Shown: positions 34,901 through 44,683, counted from the first letter of the stretch. The stretch is 64,000 nucleotides of DNA from Methylicorpusculum oleiharenae (GCF_009828925.2 NZ_WUTY02000001.1:2820492-2884491); one strand, 5' to 3'. Program-made: numbers and translations. The notes: generated by a model from the letters alone, not told the origin.

Positions 34901-34977
34901 GGCGTAAGCCTTGCGAGGCATGCCGTAGACCCCTCCATGGGGGCTTGACGGGCCGACATTCCCGCAAAGCTTACCCC
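34901..34977. repeat. Stem-loop element D
   Basis: GGCGTAAGCCTTGCGAG (34901-34917) pairs at 14 of 17 positions with the complement of CCCGCAAAGCTTACCCC (34961-34977). The loop has a second hairpin, CCCC-TCCAT-GGGG. It follows element C by 55 bases. A T-run after the right arm (34983-34988) leaves open a terminator role. Confidence 0.6.
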
Positions 34978-35103
34978 TGCCCTTTTTTATCATCAAACTG
35001 GGAATTGCTGTCCACCACGCAACCGCTGGAATCCAGACGTTTTTTCGATCAGACAGGAGGTGTGGATGAACTTGGAGAGTAAGCCTTCCTTGGCTTAACG
35101 GTT

Positions 35104-37218
35104 CTAGTCGCTTTCTACTGGACTGGGCTCTCTTGCCGGAGCAGGAGAAGATTCAGTTGAATCGGCGGATTTAGACTCGGATTCTGAGGCCGAATCCGGT
35201 TTTCGGTAGTTTGGATTACGCGGTCTTCTTCGGTTGGGTCCCCGTCTGCGGCTTTGTGGCTTTTTAACCGGTTCAGCACCTTCTTGCGGCTGGGATTGGG
35301 GTTGGGCTGCCACAATTTCTGTTTGCGTCACGTCTTCAGCCACCACTTTTTCAACGGGTGGTCTTTCCGGTGGCTTGTTCCTTCTTGGGTTTTTGCCGTC
35401 AGGAGTTCTGGGAGGGCGATTGCCGCGCCCATTTTGAGGGCGTTTATTATCCGGATTTCTCCGGTTTTTTGAACTCTCTGATGCTTCGCCGCCGTCCTCT
35501 GAAGCAATTTTGGCAGGCGTATGCTTTTCCGGGACTTTGTTATCAGGGGTTCCGACCAATTTTTGCCAAAAACGTTTAATCAGGCTGGCTGAGTTATTTC
35601 TGTTTTGAACCGGTGCCGGCGTTTCATGCATAAACTCTTTTATCGCGGGCGAATCGACTTTGGGTTTACTTTGCTGAGCAAAATCAGGAAGCGGAATATC
35701 TTCTTCTTTAATCTGTAAATAACTCGGTTTGTCTTCGGTCGCATCCTTGCTTTTAATTCGCTCGATATCATAGGCCGGCGTTTCAAGATGTTTGCTCGGC
35801 AAAATAATAATACCGACTTTAAGACGCGATTCGATTTGTTCGATAGCGGGGCGTTTTTCATTGAGTAAAAAGGTAGCGCTTTCGATAGGCAAGTGCGCAA
35901 TCACTTTTTCTGTGCCCGGCTTCATAGCCTCTTCTTCGAGCACGCGCAACACTGCCAGCGCGACTGATTCGACATTTCGTATCATCCCCTGGCCTTTGCA
36001 GCGAGGACAGGTCAACTGGGTTGACTCCCCAAGAGATGGCCGCAGGCGTTGCCTGGACATTTCCAATAGACCAAAACGAGAGATACGGCCTGTTTGGATG
36101 CGTGCTCTGTCTATCTTCAAAGCATCGCGTAATTGATTTTCAACGGTCCGCTGGTTTTTGTTGGACATCATGTCAATGAAATCAATGACAAAAAGACCTC
36201 CCAAATCACGCAGGCGTAATTGTCTGGCTATTTCATCCGCGGCTTCCAGGTTGGTATTCAGGGCCGTCTCCTCAATATCGCTGCCTTTTGTTGCTCTGGC
36301 CGAGTTGATGTCGATACTGGTGAGTGCTTCTGTATGATCAATGACTATGGAGCCGCCGGAGGGTAACGACACCTCACGGCCGTAAGCCACTTCAATCTGA
36401 GATTCGATCTGATAACGGCTGAATAAAGGCACGGCATCCTGGTAGAGCTTTGCCTTTGGTAGAAAATGGGGCATTACCTGCTTGAGGAAGTTTTGCACCA
36501 ATTTGAATGAAGGTTCATTATCGATCAGGATTTCATCAATGTTACTCCGCAGGTGATCTCTCAGTGCGCGAATAATGACATTACTTTCCTGGAAAACCAA
36601 AAAGGGCGCGGTTTGCTCTTTCGCAGTTCTTTCAATGGCTTCCCACAACTGCAAAAGGTAATTCAAATCCCATTGCAATTCCTCGGCATTTTTGCCGCAC
36701 CCTGCGGTTCTGATGATCAGCCCCATGGTATCGGGTATTTCTAAAGCCGCCATTACTTCACGTAAATCGCTGCGGGTATCGCCTTCAATACGTCTTGAGA
36801 TGCCGCCCGCTTTGGGGTTGTTGGGCATTAAAACCAGATAGGTTCCCGCAAGACTGATATACGTTGTTAAAGCCGCGCCCTTGTTGCCGCGTTCTTCTTT
36901 TTCAATCTGAACAACAATTTCCTGACCTTCCCGAAGCTGGTCTTTGATTGACTGCCGGCCTTCGGTGGGTGCGTTACTGGCCTGGAGAAAGTTTGGAGCG
37001 ATTTCCTTAAAAGGTAAAAAGCCGTGTTTTTCAGCGCCATAGTTGATGAACGCGGCTTCAAGACTAGGTTCTATTCGAGTGATGATTCCTTTATAAATGT
37101 TTGATTTTTTTTGTTCTTTTGAAGGTACTTCAATGTCAAAATCGTAAAGTTTTTGACCATCTACCAATGCAACACGCAGTTCTTCAGGCTGCGTAGCGTT
37201 GATAAGCATTCTTTTCAT
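35104..37218 (-). CDS. rne: Ribonuclease E
   Basis: A 704-residue RNase E/G. It starts [10 protein letters not shown], and the S1 RNA-binding domain spans about 38-125. The catalytic DNase I-like part holds Asp residues in S-I-D-I-N-S and V-I-D-F-I-D-M, and the Zn-link is T-C-P-R-C-K-G-Q-G near residue 405. The remaining part after about residue 520 is disordered, proline-rich and very basic (for example [11 protein letters not shown]), much shorter than the E. coli tail (1,061 residues in total). It leads mRNA decay and rRNA/tRNA processing, so a full degradosome scaffold may be reduced. It is divergent from rluC, as in E. coli. Confidence 0.94.
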   Translation of the reverse strand: MKRMLINATQPEELRVALVDGQKLYDFDIEVPSKEQKKSNIYKGIITRIEPSLEAAFINYGAEKHGFLPFKEIAPNFLQASNAPTEGRQSIKDQLREGQEIVVQIEKEERGNKGAALTTYISLAGTYLVLMPNNPKAGGISRRIEGDTRSDLREVMAALEIPDTMGLIIRTAGCGKNAEELQWDLNYLLQLWEAIERTAKEQTAPFLVFQESNVIIRALRDHLRSNIDEILIDNEPSFKLVQNFLKQVMPHFLPKAKLYQDAVPLFSRYQIESQIEVAYGREVSLPSGGSIVIDHTEALTSIDINSARATKGSDIEETALNTNLEAADEIARQLRLRDLGGLFVIDFIDMMSNKNQRTVENQLRDALKIDRARIQTGRISRFGLLEMSRQRLRPSLGESTQLTCPRCKGQGMIRNVESVALAVLRVLEEEAMKPGTEKVIAHLPIESATFLLNEKRPAIEQIESRLKVGIIILPSKHLETPAYDIERIKSKDATEDKPSYLQIKEEDIPLPDFAQQSKPKVDSPAIKEFMHETPAPVQNRNNSASLIKRFWQKLVGTPDNKVPEKHTPAKIASEDGGEASESSKNRRNPDNKRPQNGRGNRPPRTPDGKNPRRNKPPERPPVEKVVAEDVTQTEIVAAQPQSQPQEGAEPVKKPQSRRRGPNRRRPRNPNYRKPDSASESESKSADSTESSPAPAREPSPVESD

Positions 37219-37702
37219 TCATTTTTCCTTGATAGGTTCCTGCTCCATTATCAGATTTTGTGATTTAGACAGTTTGGATTGTGTTCACGGCTAGTTTGAT
37301 GCTGCGTGATAAATTCATCTTTTACGGGTAGATTCAACTTTGAAAATGACAGTATGCGAGTTTATTTTTCTATAGATCCGCTTTAGTTAAGGTTAAGAGA
37401 CTGAAGTGCTCATAACGATGGTTCAAAGTATGATGAAAGCAAAGGACTGTCTTCTTGTAAAATCTTTCCTAAACAGGAGTTAATGCAATTCGTTCGTCAT
37501 GGGTCGAACGATAAAACCCAAAATTGTAATGCTCAAACTGTTTAATATTCATAAAACAGTTTGGAAAAAACTATTATGTTCCGCTTTAATGTTGCGAATC
37601 GTTTATGTCAATAAAATTAAAGACTCGCCTAATATAGCAATGTTATGGCCATCCATCAATTTTAAAGCATTAAATTACGGAATATGCTGATATCATAAGA
37701 TA
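37219..37702. other. Divergent leader region of rne and rluC
   Basis: A 484-base A+T-rich region. In E. coli the rne mRNA has a long structured leader used for autoregulation, and the long gap here agrees with that. It includes a stem-loop at 37534-37563 and CGTTCG/CGAACG arms at 37491-37510. A 63-codon plus-strand frame at 37499-37690 shows no protein features. Confidence 0.6.
37534..37563. promoter_or_regulatory. Stem-loop in the rne/rluC leader
   Basis: CAAACTGTTT (37534-37543) is the exact complement of AAACAGTTTG (37554-37563), with a 10-base loop. It lies about 320-345 bases upstream of the rne start codon. A role in rne autoregulation is only inferred. Confidence 0.5.
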
Positions 37703-38656
37703 ATGAAAACAGAACAAAATAGCCTACACGCCACGGTACAGATGGTTGAAATCACAGATGAAACCAGTGATCAACGATTGGATAATTTTTTGATTACCAA
37801 GCTCAAAGGTGTTCCAAAAAGCCACATTTATCGTATCGTGCGAAAAGGCGAGGTACGGGTTAACAAGGGCAGAGTCGATGTCAAATACCGGTTGCAGCCG
37901 GGCGATATGGTCAGAATTCCACCGGTACGGGTCAATGTGGTTGACGACATTGTTTTTGTGCCCAAAAGCCTTAAACAAAGCCTCGAGCAGGATATTCTGT
38001 TTGAAGACGATGTTTTGATGGTGCTCAATAAACCGGCCGGTTATGCCGTTCATGGCGGCAGCGGCTTAAGTACGGCAGTTATAGAAAGCTTGCGCCAATT
38101 AAGACCCGATGCGCATTTTCTTGAATTGGTTCATCGTCTGGATCGGGACACTTCGGGTTGTTTGATCATTGCCAAAAAACGCAGTGCGCTGCGGACGCTG
38201 CATGAACTTTTCCGTGGCGATGGCATCAGAAAGACCTATTTAGCCTTGTTGGGTGGCGTATGGGAGAGGAAATCCATAGCCGTCACTGCGCCCTTATTAA
38301 AGCAGACAGGCCAGAGCGGTGAGCGCATGGTCATCGTGAGTCAGGAAGGAAAAAGTTCGGCAACATTTTTCAAAAGTATTAAATCATTGTCTGATGCGAC
38401 ATGGGTAGAAGCCAGTCCGCAAACCGGAAGAACTCATCAAATCAGAGTTCATGCTGCCTGGTTGGGGCATCCCATCCTTGGCGATGATCGATACGGCGAT
38501 TTTGAAGTCAATCGGAGTTTTAAAAAAAGAGGAATCAAACGCCTTTTTCTTCATGCTTTCAAGCTTGAGTTCACGCATCCTGTTAGTGGTAAACCGTTAA
38601 TTATTACTGCACCGGTACCTGTAGATATGCAGGTTTGGTTTGATGATAAAAAGTAA
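37703..38656 (+). CDS. rluC: Ribosomal large-subunit pseudouridine synthase RluC
   Basis: A 317-residue enzyme (E. coli RluC is 319). An S4 RNA-binding domain occupies about residues 18-80, with R-L-D-N-F-L and V-R-K-G-E-V-R-V-N. The catalytic domain contains V-H-R-L-D-R-D-T-S-G near residue 148, where Asp is the nucleophile. RluC modifies three uridines of 23S rRNA (955, 2504 and 2580 in E. coli). The divergent rne gene gives the same neighbourhood as in E. coli, supporting RluC over RluD. Its last 14 bases overlap the HAD gene. Confidence 0.92.
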   Translation: MKTEQNSLHATVQMVEITDETSDQRLDNFLITKLKGVPKSHIYRIVRKGEVRVNKGRVDVKYRLQPGDMVRIPPVRVNVVDDIVFVPKSLKQSLEQDILFEDDVLMVLNKPAGYAVHGGSGLSTAVIESLRQLRPDAHFLELVHRLDRDTSGCLIIAKKRSALRTLHELFRGDGIRKTYLALLGGVWERKSIAVTAPLLKQTGQSGERMVIVSQEGKSSATFFKSIKSLSDATWVEASPQTGRTHQIRVHAAWLGHPILGDDRYGDFEVNRSFKKRGIKRLFLHAFKLEFTHPVSGKPLIITAPVPVDMQVWFDDKK

Positions 38657-39311
38657 GTTTGAGTTATTGATATTTGATTGGGATGGAACCCTGATGGACT
38701 CCATAGACTGGATTGTCTATTGTTTACAAAACGCAGCAGTTGACTGCGGTTATAAGGCGCCGGATGAATGCGCGGCAAAAGATATTATCGGACTTAGCAT
38801 CCATCAGGCTATGTCAGTCCTTTTTCCGGAACTTGATCAATTAGAAAAGCAACGTTTAATCAGCCGGTATTCAGAGCTTTATTTTTCGCGTCAACTGGGG
38901 GTTGAGGACTTGTTTCCAGGCGTAGTTGATCTTTTGGAGGCGCTTAAGCAAAGCGGTTTTCTCTTGGCGGTTGCGACCGGAAAATCACGCAAAGGTCTTC
39001 AGCATGCTTTTGAGCAAACCGGGATCGCCGGCTATTTTGTTGCGAGTCGCTGTGCCGATGAGACGGCTTCAAAGCCTGATCCGTTAATGCTCAAACAGAT
39101 TATGTCGGAAACCGGCGTGCAAAAAGAAGCCACCGTTATGATCGGTGATTCCATTCATGATCTGGAAATGGCTTTAAATGCCGGAATATCTTCAATCGCG
39201 GTCACCTGCGGCGCTCATGCTGAACCGCAGTTACTGCAACATCGCCCCATCGAATTTCTGCAAAATACATCTGATTTAATAACATTTCTGAGGTTAAATA
39301 ATGGAAAGTAA
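38643..39311 (+). CDS. HAD-superfamily phosphatase (phosphoglycolate phosphatase-like)
   Basis: A 222-residue HAD subfamily IA hydrolase. Motif I is F-D-W-D-G-T-L-M-D near residue 10, the V-A-T-G-K-S-R-K-G-L region supplies motifs II and III, and motif IV is M-I-G-D-S-I-H-D. The cap domain lies between about 20 and 90. Members dephosphorylate small metabolites such as phosphoglycolate; the true substrate is unknown. It starts inside the end of rluC (14-base overlap), and its own end overlaps the next gene, sppA, by 11 bases, so three genes form a coupled operon. The same arrangement of rluC, HAD and S49 peptidase is common in related bacteria. Confidence 0.87.
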   Translation: MIKSKFELLIFDWDGTLMDSIDWIVYCLQNAAVDCGYKAPDECAAKDIIGLSIHQAMSVLFPELDQLEKQRLISRYSELYFSRQLGVEDLFPGVVDLLEALKQSGFLLAVATGKSRKGLQHAFEQTGIAGYFVASRCADETASKPDPLMLKQIMSETGVQKEATVMIGDSIHDLEMALNAGISSIAVTCGAHAEPQLLQHRPIEFLQNTSDLITFLRLNNGK

Positions 39312-40281
39312 TAATGACATGACGCAAGGCTCTGAGGGTCAAAAACAACAGGGTTGGGAGCGCGAAGTCATTGAAAAACTGGCGCTGGCAGCTGTGACGG
39401 AGCAAAGAAAGGCGCGTCACTGGAGCATTTTTTTTAAATTGTTGCTGTTTTTTTACCTGGTAGCTGTTTTTGTTGTAGCAATGTATCCCTCCATCAAAAA
39501 AGATATGGATGTGACAGGAGGTGAAGGTCACACGGCAGTCATCGATGTGGTCGGGGTTATAGCGGAGGACAAGCCCGCCAGCTTTGAAAATATCTCACAA
39601 GGTTTGCGTGATGCTGCGAAAGATAAAAACACCAAGGGCATTATCCTGCATATTAATTCACCCGGTGGCAGCCCTGTACAGTCTGACTATATTTTTCACG
39701 AAATCAGACTGGTTAAGCAGGAATTCCCCAATCTCCCTATTATTTCGGTAGTGAGCGATATTTGTGCTTCCGGCGGCTATTATGTGGCGTCCGCAACTGA
39801 CAAAATTTATGTTAATGAGGCCAGTCTTATCGGTTCGATAGGCGTAGTCATTAACGGATTCGGCTTTGTTGAAACGCTTGAAAAAATGGGCGTAGAGAGA
39901 CGGACGCTGACTGCCGGAGATCATAAAGCGATGCTGGATCCTTTTTTGCCGGTGAATGAGCTTGAAACCAGGCATATGCAAACATTGCTCAATCAGGTGC
40001 ACAAACAATTCATTGATGCGGTAAAAAAAGGCCGTGGTGATCGCCTCAAAGAAACGTCCGATATGTTTTCAGGATTGGTGTGGACCGGTAAGGAAGGTGT
40101 TTCCCTGGGATTGGCCGATGATTTTGGCAGTGACAAATTCGTTGCGAAAAACGTCATTGGCGCTGAAAAGCTGGTTAATTTTACGCCCAGTGAACGCATA
40201 ATGGATAGATTGTTTGGCAAGCTGGGAGCTTCTTTTGGTCATGCCGTCAGTGCTGCTTTTACGCGCTGGGATATGGGTTAA
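39301..40281 (+). CDS. sppA: S49-family signal peptide peptidase SppA
   Basis: A 326-residue membrane-bound serine protease of the short (single-domain) S49 type. A polar N-terminus leads to one membrane helix at about residues 43-63. The ClpP-like domain has I-N-S-P-G-G-S near residue 118, with the catalytic Ser in the motif I-C-A-S-G-G-Y-Y-V-A-S, and the catalytic Lys is likely in the downstream segment beginning S-L-I-G-S-I-G-V. It degrades cleaved signal peptides in the membrane. The gene overlaps the HAD gene by 11 bases. It is about half the size of E. coli SppA (618 residues), as in many bacteria. Confidence 0.9.
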   Translation: MESNNDMTQGSEGQKQQGWEREVIEKLALAAVTEQRKARHWSIFFKLLLFFYLVAVFVVAMYPSIKKDMDVTGGEGHTAVIDVVGVIAEDKPASFENISQGLRDAAKDKNTKGIILHINSPGGSPVQSDYIFHEIRLVKQEFPNLPIISVVSDICASGGYYVASATDKIYVNEASLIGSIGVVINGFGFVETLEKMGVERRTLTAGDHKAMLDPFLPVNELETRHMQTLLNQVHKQFIDAVKKGRGDRLKETSDMFSGLVWTGKEGVSLGLADDFGSDKFVAKNVIGAEKLVNFTPSERIMDRLFGKLGASFGHAVSAAFTRWDMG

Positions 40282-40387
40282 AAAGTTGGATTCAGTGACT
40301 ATTCAGTCATTTAGACATATAGTTTAAGCCATGCAAATTGCAGAAACCAAAGGGTAATGCATCACATGATTATGTTCCGGATTTTCA

Positions 40388-40672
40388 ATGGCAAATTTAA
40401 TTAAAGTAATTTTGGTCGCCTTCATGTTCCTTGCTTCTGTTTTGTCTGGCAGCGAGATAGCCTTGGCTTCTGTCTCTCTTGATGAGGCGACAAGACAGGT
40501 GCTTTCCGATCCTCAAAATAAAGTACTGGGTGCCAAAACGGAGATCATTAACGAAAGAGAGGTTCACATTATCAAAGTGCTGACAGCGGACGGCCGTATT
40601 CAGCATTTTATAGTAGATGCCGAGACGGGCGATTTGTTGGAAGACTTTTTGCCCGATGAAGATAAAGAATGA
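40388..40672 (+). CDS. PepSY-domain periplasmic protein
   Basis: A 94-residue secreted protein. An N-terminal signal sequence of about 27 residues (hydrophobic, ending near A-L-A-S) is followed by one PepSY-like domain: the segment with S-L-D-E-A-T-R-Q-V-L, then V-H-I-I-K-V-L-T-A-D-G-R-I and I-V-D-A-E-T-G-D-L-L. PepSY domains often inhibit or sense extracellular proteases or ligands. The gene precedes the PhoP/PhoQ-like pair by 17 bases on the same strand, and PepSY genes commonly accompany such systems. It might therefore modulate the sensor kinase, which is an inference from context. Confidence 0.82.
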   Translation: MANLIKVILVAFMFLASVLSGSEIALASVSLDEATRQVLSDPQNKVLGAKTEIINEREVHIIKVLTADGRIQHFIVDAETGDLLEDFLPDEDKE

Positions 40673-40689
40673 CATAAAGGGAGCGTACT

Positions 40690-41361
40690 ATGCGAATTTT
40701 GGTGGTTGAAGATGAGCCGTTGATTGGTGATCAAATCCGGCAGTTTTTGGGCAGGAAAGGCTTTGCAGTAGATTTGGCCGCGACGGGGGCTGACGGGTTC
40801 TATTTGGGTAGCGAATATCCGATCGATGCAGCGATCATCGATATAGGATTGCCTGATATTTCGGGCGTTGAATTGATCAAAAAATTACGCAAGGAAAATG
40901 TCGAATTTCCTATTTTAATTCTGACTGCCAGAAGCCGTTGGCAGGAAAAAGTTGAAGGCCTGGAATCGGGTGCGGATGACTATTTGGTCAAGCCGTTTCA
41001 TTACGAGGAATTGCTGGCTAGGCTCAATGCTTTAATCCGCCGGTCTGGTGGCAAATCGCATCCGGTATTGACCCATGCCAATATTGAGTTGAATACCGTA
41101 TCGCAGGAAGTGACTGTTGCCGGTGAAAAAATGGATTTAACTGCTTTTGAATATAAAGTTCTGGAATACCTGCTGTTTAGAAAAGGTGAAGTCGTTTCAA
41201 AGTCAGTGTTAACCGAACATATTTACGATGAAGACTTTGATAGAGACAGCAACGTCATTGAAGTATTTATCGGGCGGTTGAGAAAAAAACTGGATCCAGA
41301 CGGCGTCGTCAAACCCATTGAAACGTTGCGGGGACGCGGCTACCGCATTCCCGCAAATTAA
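40690..41361 (+). CDS. OmpR/PhoP-family response regulator
   Basis: A 223-residue two-domain regulator. The receiver domain has E-D-E-P at residues 7-10, the phospho-acceptor D51 in I-I-D-I-G-L-P-D, and Lys101 in L-V-K-P-F. The C-terminal winged-helix DNA-binding domain spans about 125-220, ending in L-R-G-R-G-Y-R-I. The sequence and length (E. coli PhoP is 223 residues) are PhoP-like. A ribosome site, AAGGGAGCG, precedes the ATG. The partner sensor kinase starts 74 bases downstream. Which genes it controls cannot be read from the window. Confidence 0.92.
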   Translation: MRILVVEDEPLIGDQIRQFLGRKGFAVDLAATGADGFYLGSEYPIDAAIIDIGLPDISGVELIKKLRKENVEFPILILTARSRWQEKVEGLESGADDYLVKPFHYEELLARLNALIRRSGGKSHPVLTHANIELNTVSQEVTVAGEKMDLTAFEYKVLEYLLFRKGEVVSKSVLTEHIYDEDFDRDSNVIEVFIGRLRKKLDPDGVVKPIETLRGRGYRIPAN

Positions 41362-41434
41362 GCTGCTGCAGAAGCTTATTAAAGTCAATGACTTAATGAA
41401 ATTTTGTTAAGCTGAATCCTATGATTGAAGTAAA

Positions 41435-42778
41435 GTGAAGCGTAAATCTCTCAGTCTCAGGCTGCTTTTTTCCACCGGTTTTGTTCTCGCTTCTTTTTTC
41501 GCTATCGTTTCTGTGGTTTTGGAGCGTGGTTATAAGGAAAGCGCGGAGCAAGCGCTACGTGAAAATTTAAAAGTTCAGGTTTATTCGCTGTTATCGGCTG
41601 CCGAATTGACGCGCAACGGCCAAATTAAACTACCAAAAGCCTTGAGGGAGCCCCGTTTTTCTGATCCTGGCTCAGGTCTTTATGCCTCGGTTCAGCCCGC
41701 AAAAGGTAAAACAGAATGGCATTCGCCATCGGCGGTTGGCTTGACTTTATCGCCTCCTCCCCAAATAGCGCCGGGAAAGTTTGCCTTCCTGCTGGATGAC
41801 ATGGGGCGTTATGTTTTGCATTACAGTGTTATTTGGGAAGATAAGCGAAGAAAAGGGCGTGAATTTATTTTTAGTGTCGCTGAGGACAGTCAATTTGTCA
41901 GTCACCAGGTTGCAAGTTTCAAAAGAGTTCTGCAGTCCTGGTTGATGGGGATCGGTTCGGTGCTCATTATTATTCAATTAGTGGTTTTACGCTGGAGTTT
42001 AAAGCCACTCAGAGTCATCGTCAAAGATCTGGAAGCGATAGAGCGGGGCGATAAAACCCGGCTTGATGGTGTTTATTCAACCGAACTGGAAGGCCTGGCG
42101 GGTAACCTGAATGCGTTAGTAAGCAGTGAGCGAGCTCACCTTGAGCGCTATCGAAATACACTGGCCGATTTGGCGCATAGTTTGAAAACACCGTTAGCGA
42201 TACTAAGAGGCTGCATTGAAACGCCTGAGTTGAATAAAAAAACCGCGTTGGATCAAATATCAAGGATGAATGAGATCGTCGAGTATCAGTTGCAGAAAGC
42301 TGCAGCGAAAGGTGAGAAAAAAACCACAGGTACAGTCGATGCTTCAATAGTCCTGGATAAAATTATCGGATCCATGCGCAAGGTTCATAGTGGGAAAAAA
42401 ATTAACTTTGAAACTCGAAAGCCTGAAAGCTATAAATTATATTGTGAGGAAGGAGACCTTTACGAAATTGCCGGCAATCTGATCGACAATGCCAGTAAAT
42501 GGTGCGATAAAAAAGTCAAAGTCAGCCTGCAATATAAGAACCAGATTAAGAAAAACAAGTATAAATTTCTACTTCAAATTGAAGATGATGGTCCTGGCAT
42601 ACCCTCGGGTCAATTGGAAGAGATTCTTAAACGAGGGGTCAGGGCGGATCAAAACATCCATGGACATGGAATTGGCATGGCTGTTGTCAATGAATTAGTT
42701 GGCCTGATGGGGGGTGAGCTTTTAGGTGATAAAAGCCCTTCACTGGGTGGTATGCGGTGGCAGGTTTATTTGCCCTGA
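41435..42778 (+). CDS. PhoQ-family sensor histidine kinase
   Basis: A 447-residue membrane kinase. Membrane helices lie near residues 10-30 and 165-185, bracketing a periplasmic sensor of about 130 residues. A HAMP-like linker leads to the H box, A-H-S-L-K-T-P-L-A-I-L, in which H-S-L-K-T-P-L is the PhoQ-subfamily form. The ATPase has N-L-I-D-N-A-S-K-W, D-D-G-P-G-I-P and G-H-G-I-G-M-A. The start is GTG at 41435; no better upstream start is in frame. The ligand is unknown: PhoQ proteins sense Mg2+ or cationic peptides, but only a few acidic residues are seen here in the sensor region. Confidence 0.9.
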   Translation: MKRKSLSLRLLFSTGFVLASFFAIVSVVLERGYKESAEQALRENLKVQVYSLLSAAELTRNGQIKLPKALREPRFSDPGSGLYASVQPAKGKTEWHSPSAVGLTLSPPPQIAPGKFAFLLDDMGRYVLHYSVIWEDKRRKGREFIFSVAEDSQFVSHQVASFKRVLQSWLMGIGSVLIIIQLVVLRWSLKPLRVIVKDLEAIERGDKTRLDGVYSTELEGLAGNLNALVSSERAHLERYRNTLADLAHSLKTPLAILRGCIETPELNKKTALDQISRMNEIVEYQLQKAAAKGEKKTTGTVDASIVLDKIIGSMRKVHSGKKINFETRKPESYKLYCEEGDLYEIAGNLIDNASKWCDKKVKVSLQYKNQIKKNKYKFLLQIEDDGPGIPSGQLEEILKRGVRADQNIHGHGIGMAVVNELVGLMGGELLGDKSPSLGGMRWQVYLP

Positions 42779-42860
42779 ATCGTTTTTTGTCGTTTATCCT
42801 TTGGTTTTCGGCTTATTCCAGGCAGTCTGCTGCTATTCCTGGTGTTAAGTAAAATTAAGG

Positions 42861-42889
42861 TTGAATTTTCAAATCGATTCCATCATAAT
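42861..42889 (+). promoter_or_regulatory. Probable promoter of the 4.5S RNA gene
   Basis: TTGAAT (42861-42866), 17-base spacer and CATAAT (42884-42889), followed by a G+C-rich GCGCGC discriminator as seen for stable-RNA genes. Predicted start is near 42896, so a short 5' precursor would be processed. Confidence 0.5.
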
Positions 42890-42923
42890 GCGCGCTCTTT
42901 AGTCGCTTAGGCGGCTCTATTAT

Positions 42924-43036
42924 GGAAACCGTGTCGGTCCTCTCGCAACGATACGCTGTAAACCCCGCCAGGTCCGGAAGGGAGCAACGGTAGCAGCAGA
43001 TTCGTGTGCCGGGATGTGGCTGGCACGGTTCCCTCC
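42924..43036 (+). ncRNA. ffs: 4.5S signal recognition particle RNA
   Basis: The hallmark of the small bacterial SRP RNA is present, with the apical domain around CCAGGTCCGGAAGGGAGCA (42968-42986) and its GGAA tetraloop, followed by CAGCAGATTCGTGTGCCGGG. The terminal arms GGAAACCGTGTC and GGCACGGTTCCC pair. The RNA pairs with Ffh for membrane protein targeting. Both ends are estimated from pairing and from E. coli 4.5S RNA (114 bases). Position directly before dnaX is a common arrangement. Confidence 0.92.
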
Positions 43037-43063
43037 CAAATACATATCCTTTAAGAGTCTTTA

Positions 43064-44683
43064 ATGACTTACCAGGTTCTTGCCAGAAAATGGCGTCCTC
43101 GCAATTTCTCAGAAATCGTTGGACAAGAGCACGTTGTTAATTCTCTGATTAACGCACTCAAACATAACCGACTACACCACGCATATTTGTTTACCGGCAC
43201 TCGCGGTGTTGGCAAAACGACTATCGCCAGAATTCTTGCCAAAGCAATTAACTGCGAAGCGCGAAAAGATCATAATCCGTGCGGTCAATGTAATGTCTGT
43301 ATTGAAGTTGATCAAGGCCGATATCCGGATTTGATTGAAGTGGATGCCGCATCCAGAACCAAAGTCGATGATACGCGCGATCTTTTGGAAAATACCCAAT
43401 ATGCCCCAAGCAGCGGGCGATATAAAGTTTACCTGATTGATGAAGTGCATATGCTTTCCGGGCACAGCTTTAATGCGTTGTTAAAAACTTTGGAAGAGCC
43501 GCCCGAGCATGTCAAGTTTCTATTGGCAACAACTGACCCCCACAAAATCCCAGTCACAGTTTTGTCGCGCTGCCTGCAATTCAATCTGAAGAGTATGTTG
43601 CCGGATCAGGTCTTTTTGCAAATGGAGGCTATCTTGCAAAAGGAATCTATAGAGGCCGAATCTCCCGCTCTGAGAATGCTGGCAAGAGCAGCGGACGGAA
43701 GTATGCGTGATGGCTTGAGCTTGCTTGATCAGGCCATTGTTTTTGGTAATGGTCGTGTCAATCTGGATGACGTCACCGCCATGCTCGGAACCATTGCACA
43801 GCAGCCGGTTGATAACCTGATTCATGCGCTTGTAGAAAGAGACGCTTTACAACTTTTTCAGGTCATTGATGAGCTGTCTGATTTGACGCCTGATTTCGGC
43901 GACGTTCTGCAGCGAATTTTACTTGTTTTACACAAGATTGCGTTGTATCAGGTCGCTCCCTCTGCAGTGAAAAACGATTTTGATTTGGATTCCGTGGTGA
44001 TGCTGGCTGAAAAAATCAGTCCTGAGGACGTCCAGCTTTATTATCAAATTGTGTTGATTGGTCAGCGGGATCTTCCTCTGGCTCCTGATCCTCGTAGCGG
44101 ATTTGAAATGGTCATGCTGCGGTTGTTGACGTTTCAACCTGCTGTTACAGAAATGCCTGTCCGTTCTTCTCAAGTGGCCTCAGTAAAGGATACCCGTCAG
44201 CCTAAGCCGCAAGAAACGGTCCGTTCCGTTTCCGCACCCTCAGTGCAAGAAACATTGAAAGTGCCTGAGCCGGTGAGTCAGGAGAAACCGGTTACCAGTG
44301 ATTTTATTGAATGGTCTGATCTCGTCGTTGCGATTAAAATCAGAGGAATGACACGGGAATTCGCTAATAATTGTGTCTTGAGAAATATTAGTGATACAGT
44401 TTGTACGCTTGAATTGGATACCGGGCACAAGCATTTACTCAGCCCTAAAATTGAGGATAATTTGCAAAAGGCTTTGCAGGATTATTTTGCCAAGCCTATC
44501 CGGTTAGTTATCCAGACCGGTGAAGTTGAGTCCGTCACTCCGGCAATGAAGCATCGCAAAGAACGTGAAGAATTGCAGCAAAATGCTGTGGATTCTATTA
44601 ATAACGACGAGGCTGTTGCAGCATTAAAAGATCGATTTGATGCGCGGGTTGTCCCCGGTACTATCGAGCCTACAGGTCAATAA
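43064..44683 (+). CDS. dnaX: DNA polymerase III subunits gamma and tau, DnaX
   Basis: A 539-residue clamp-loader ATPase. Walker A is G-T-R-G-V-G-K-T-T at residues 45-53, zinc-binding cysteines are at C64, C73, C76 and C79, and Walker B appears as [11 protein letters not shown]+ domains I-III extend to about residue 365. The remaining 175 residues are a linker and the tau-specific part. It loads the sliding clamp. No A-AAA-AAG frameshift site like the one in E. coli is evident, so production of the shorter gamma form is not supported. It is followed by ybaB and recR, the usual order. Confidence 0.94.
   Translation: MTYQVLARKWRPRNFSEIVGQEHVVNSLINALKHNRLHHAYLFTGTRGVGKTTIARILAKAINCEARKDHNPCGQCNVCIEVDQGRYPDLIEVDAASRTKVDDTRDLLENTQYAPSSGRYKVYLIDEVHMLSGHSFNALLKTLEEPPEHVKFLLATTDPHKIPVTVLSRCLQFNLKSMLPDQVFLQMEAILQKESIEAESPALRMLARAADGSMRDGLSLLDQAIVFGNGRVNLDDVTAMLGTIAQQPVDNLIHALVERDALQLFQVIDELSDLTPDFGDVLQRILLVLHKIALYQVAPSAVKNDFDLDSVVMLAEKISPEDVQLYYQIVLIGQRDLPLAPDPRSGFEMVMLRLLTFQPAVTEMPVRSSQVASVKDTRQPKPQETVRSVSAPSVQETLKVPEPVSQEKPVTSDFIEWSDLVVAIKIRGMTREFANNCVLRNISDTVCTLELDTGHKHLLSPKIEDNLQKALQDYFAKPIRLVIQTGEVESVTPAMKHRKEREELQQNAVDSINNDEAVAALKDRFDARVVPGTIEPTGQ

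Larger units (their letters stand above)
34633..35103. other. Intergenic region between dnaE and rne with palindromic elements
   Basis: 471 bases between the convergent dnaE and rne genes. It holds the 98-base element C and the stem-loop element D. A 72-codon plus-strand frame at 34864-35082 crosses element D and has no family features. No clear terminator with a T-run was found at the dnaE side. Confidence 0.7.

Noticed and set aside
34864-35082. Plus-strand frame of 72 codons after dnaE
   Set aside because: It crosses stem-loop element D and lacks any recognisable domain or good ribosome site.
35080-35097. TAAGCC/GGCTTA hairpin after rne as a terminator
   Set aside because: Only six base pairs and no T-run on either strand.
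37499-37690. Plus-strand frame of 63 codons in the rne/rluC gap
   Set aside because: A+T-rich leader sequence containing stem-loops; no family resemblance.
43064-44683. Programmed frameshift in dnaX to make a gamma subunit
   Set aside because: No A-AAA-AAG slippery heptamer with a following stem-loop was found at the expected place.
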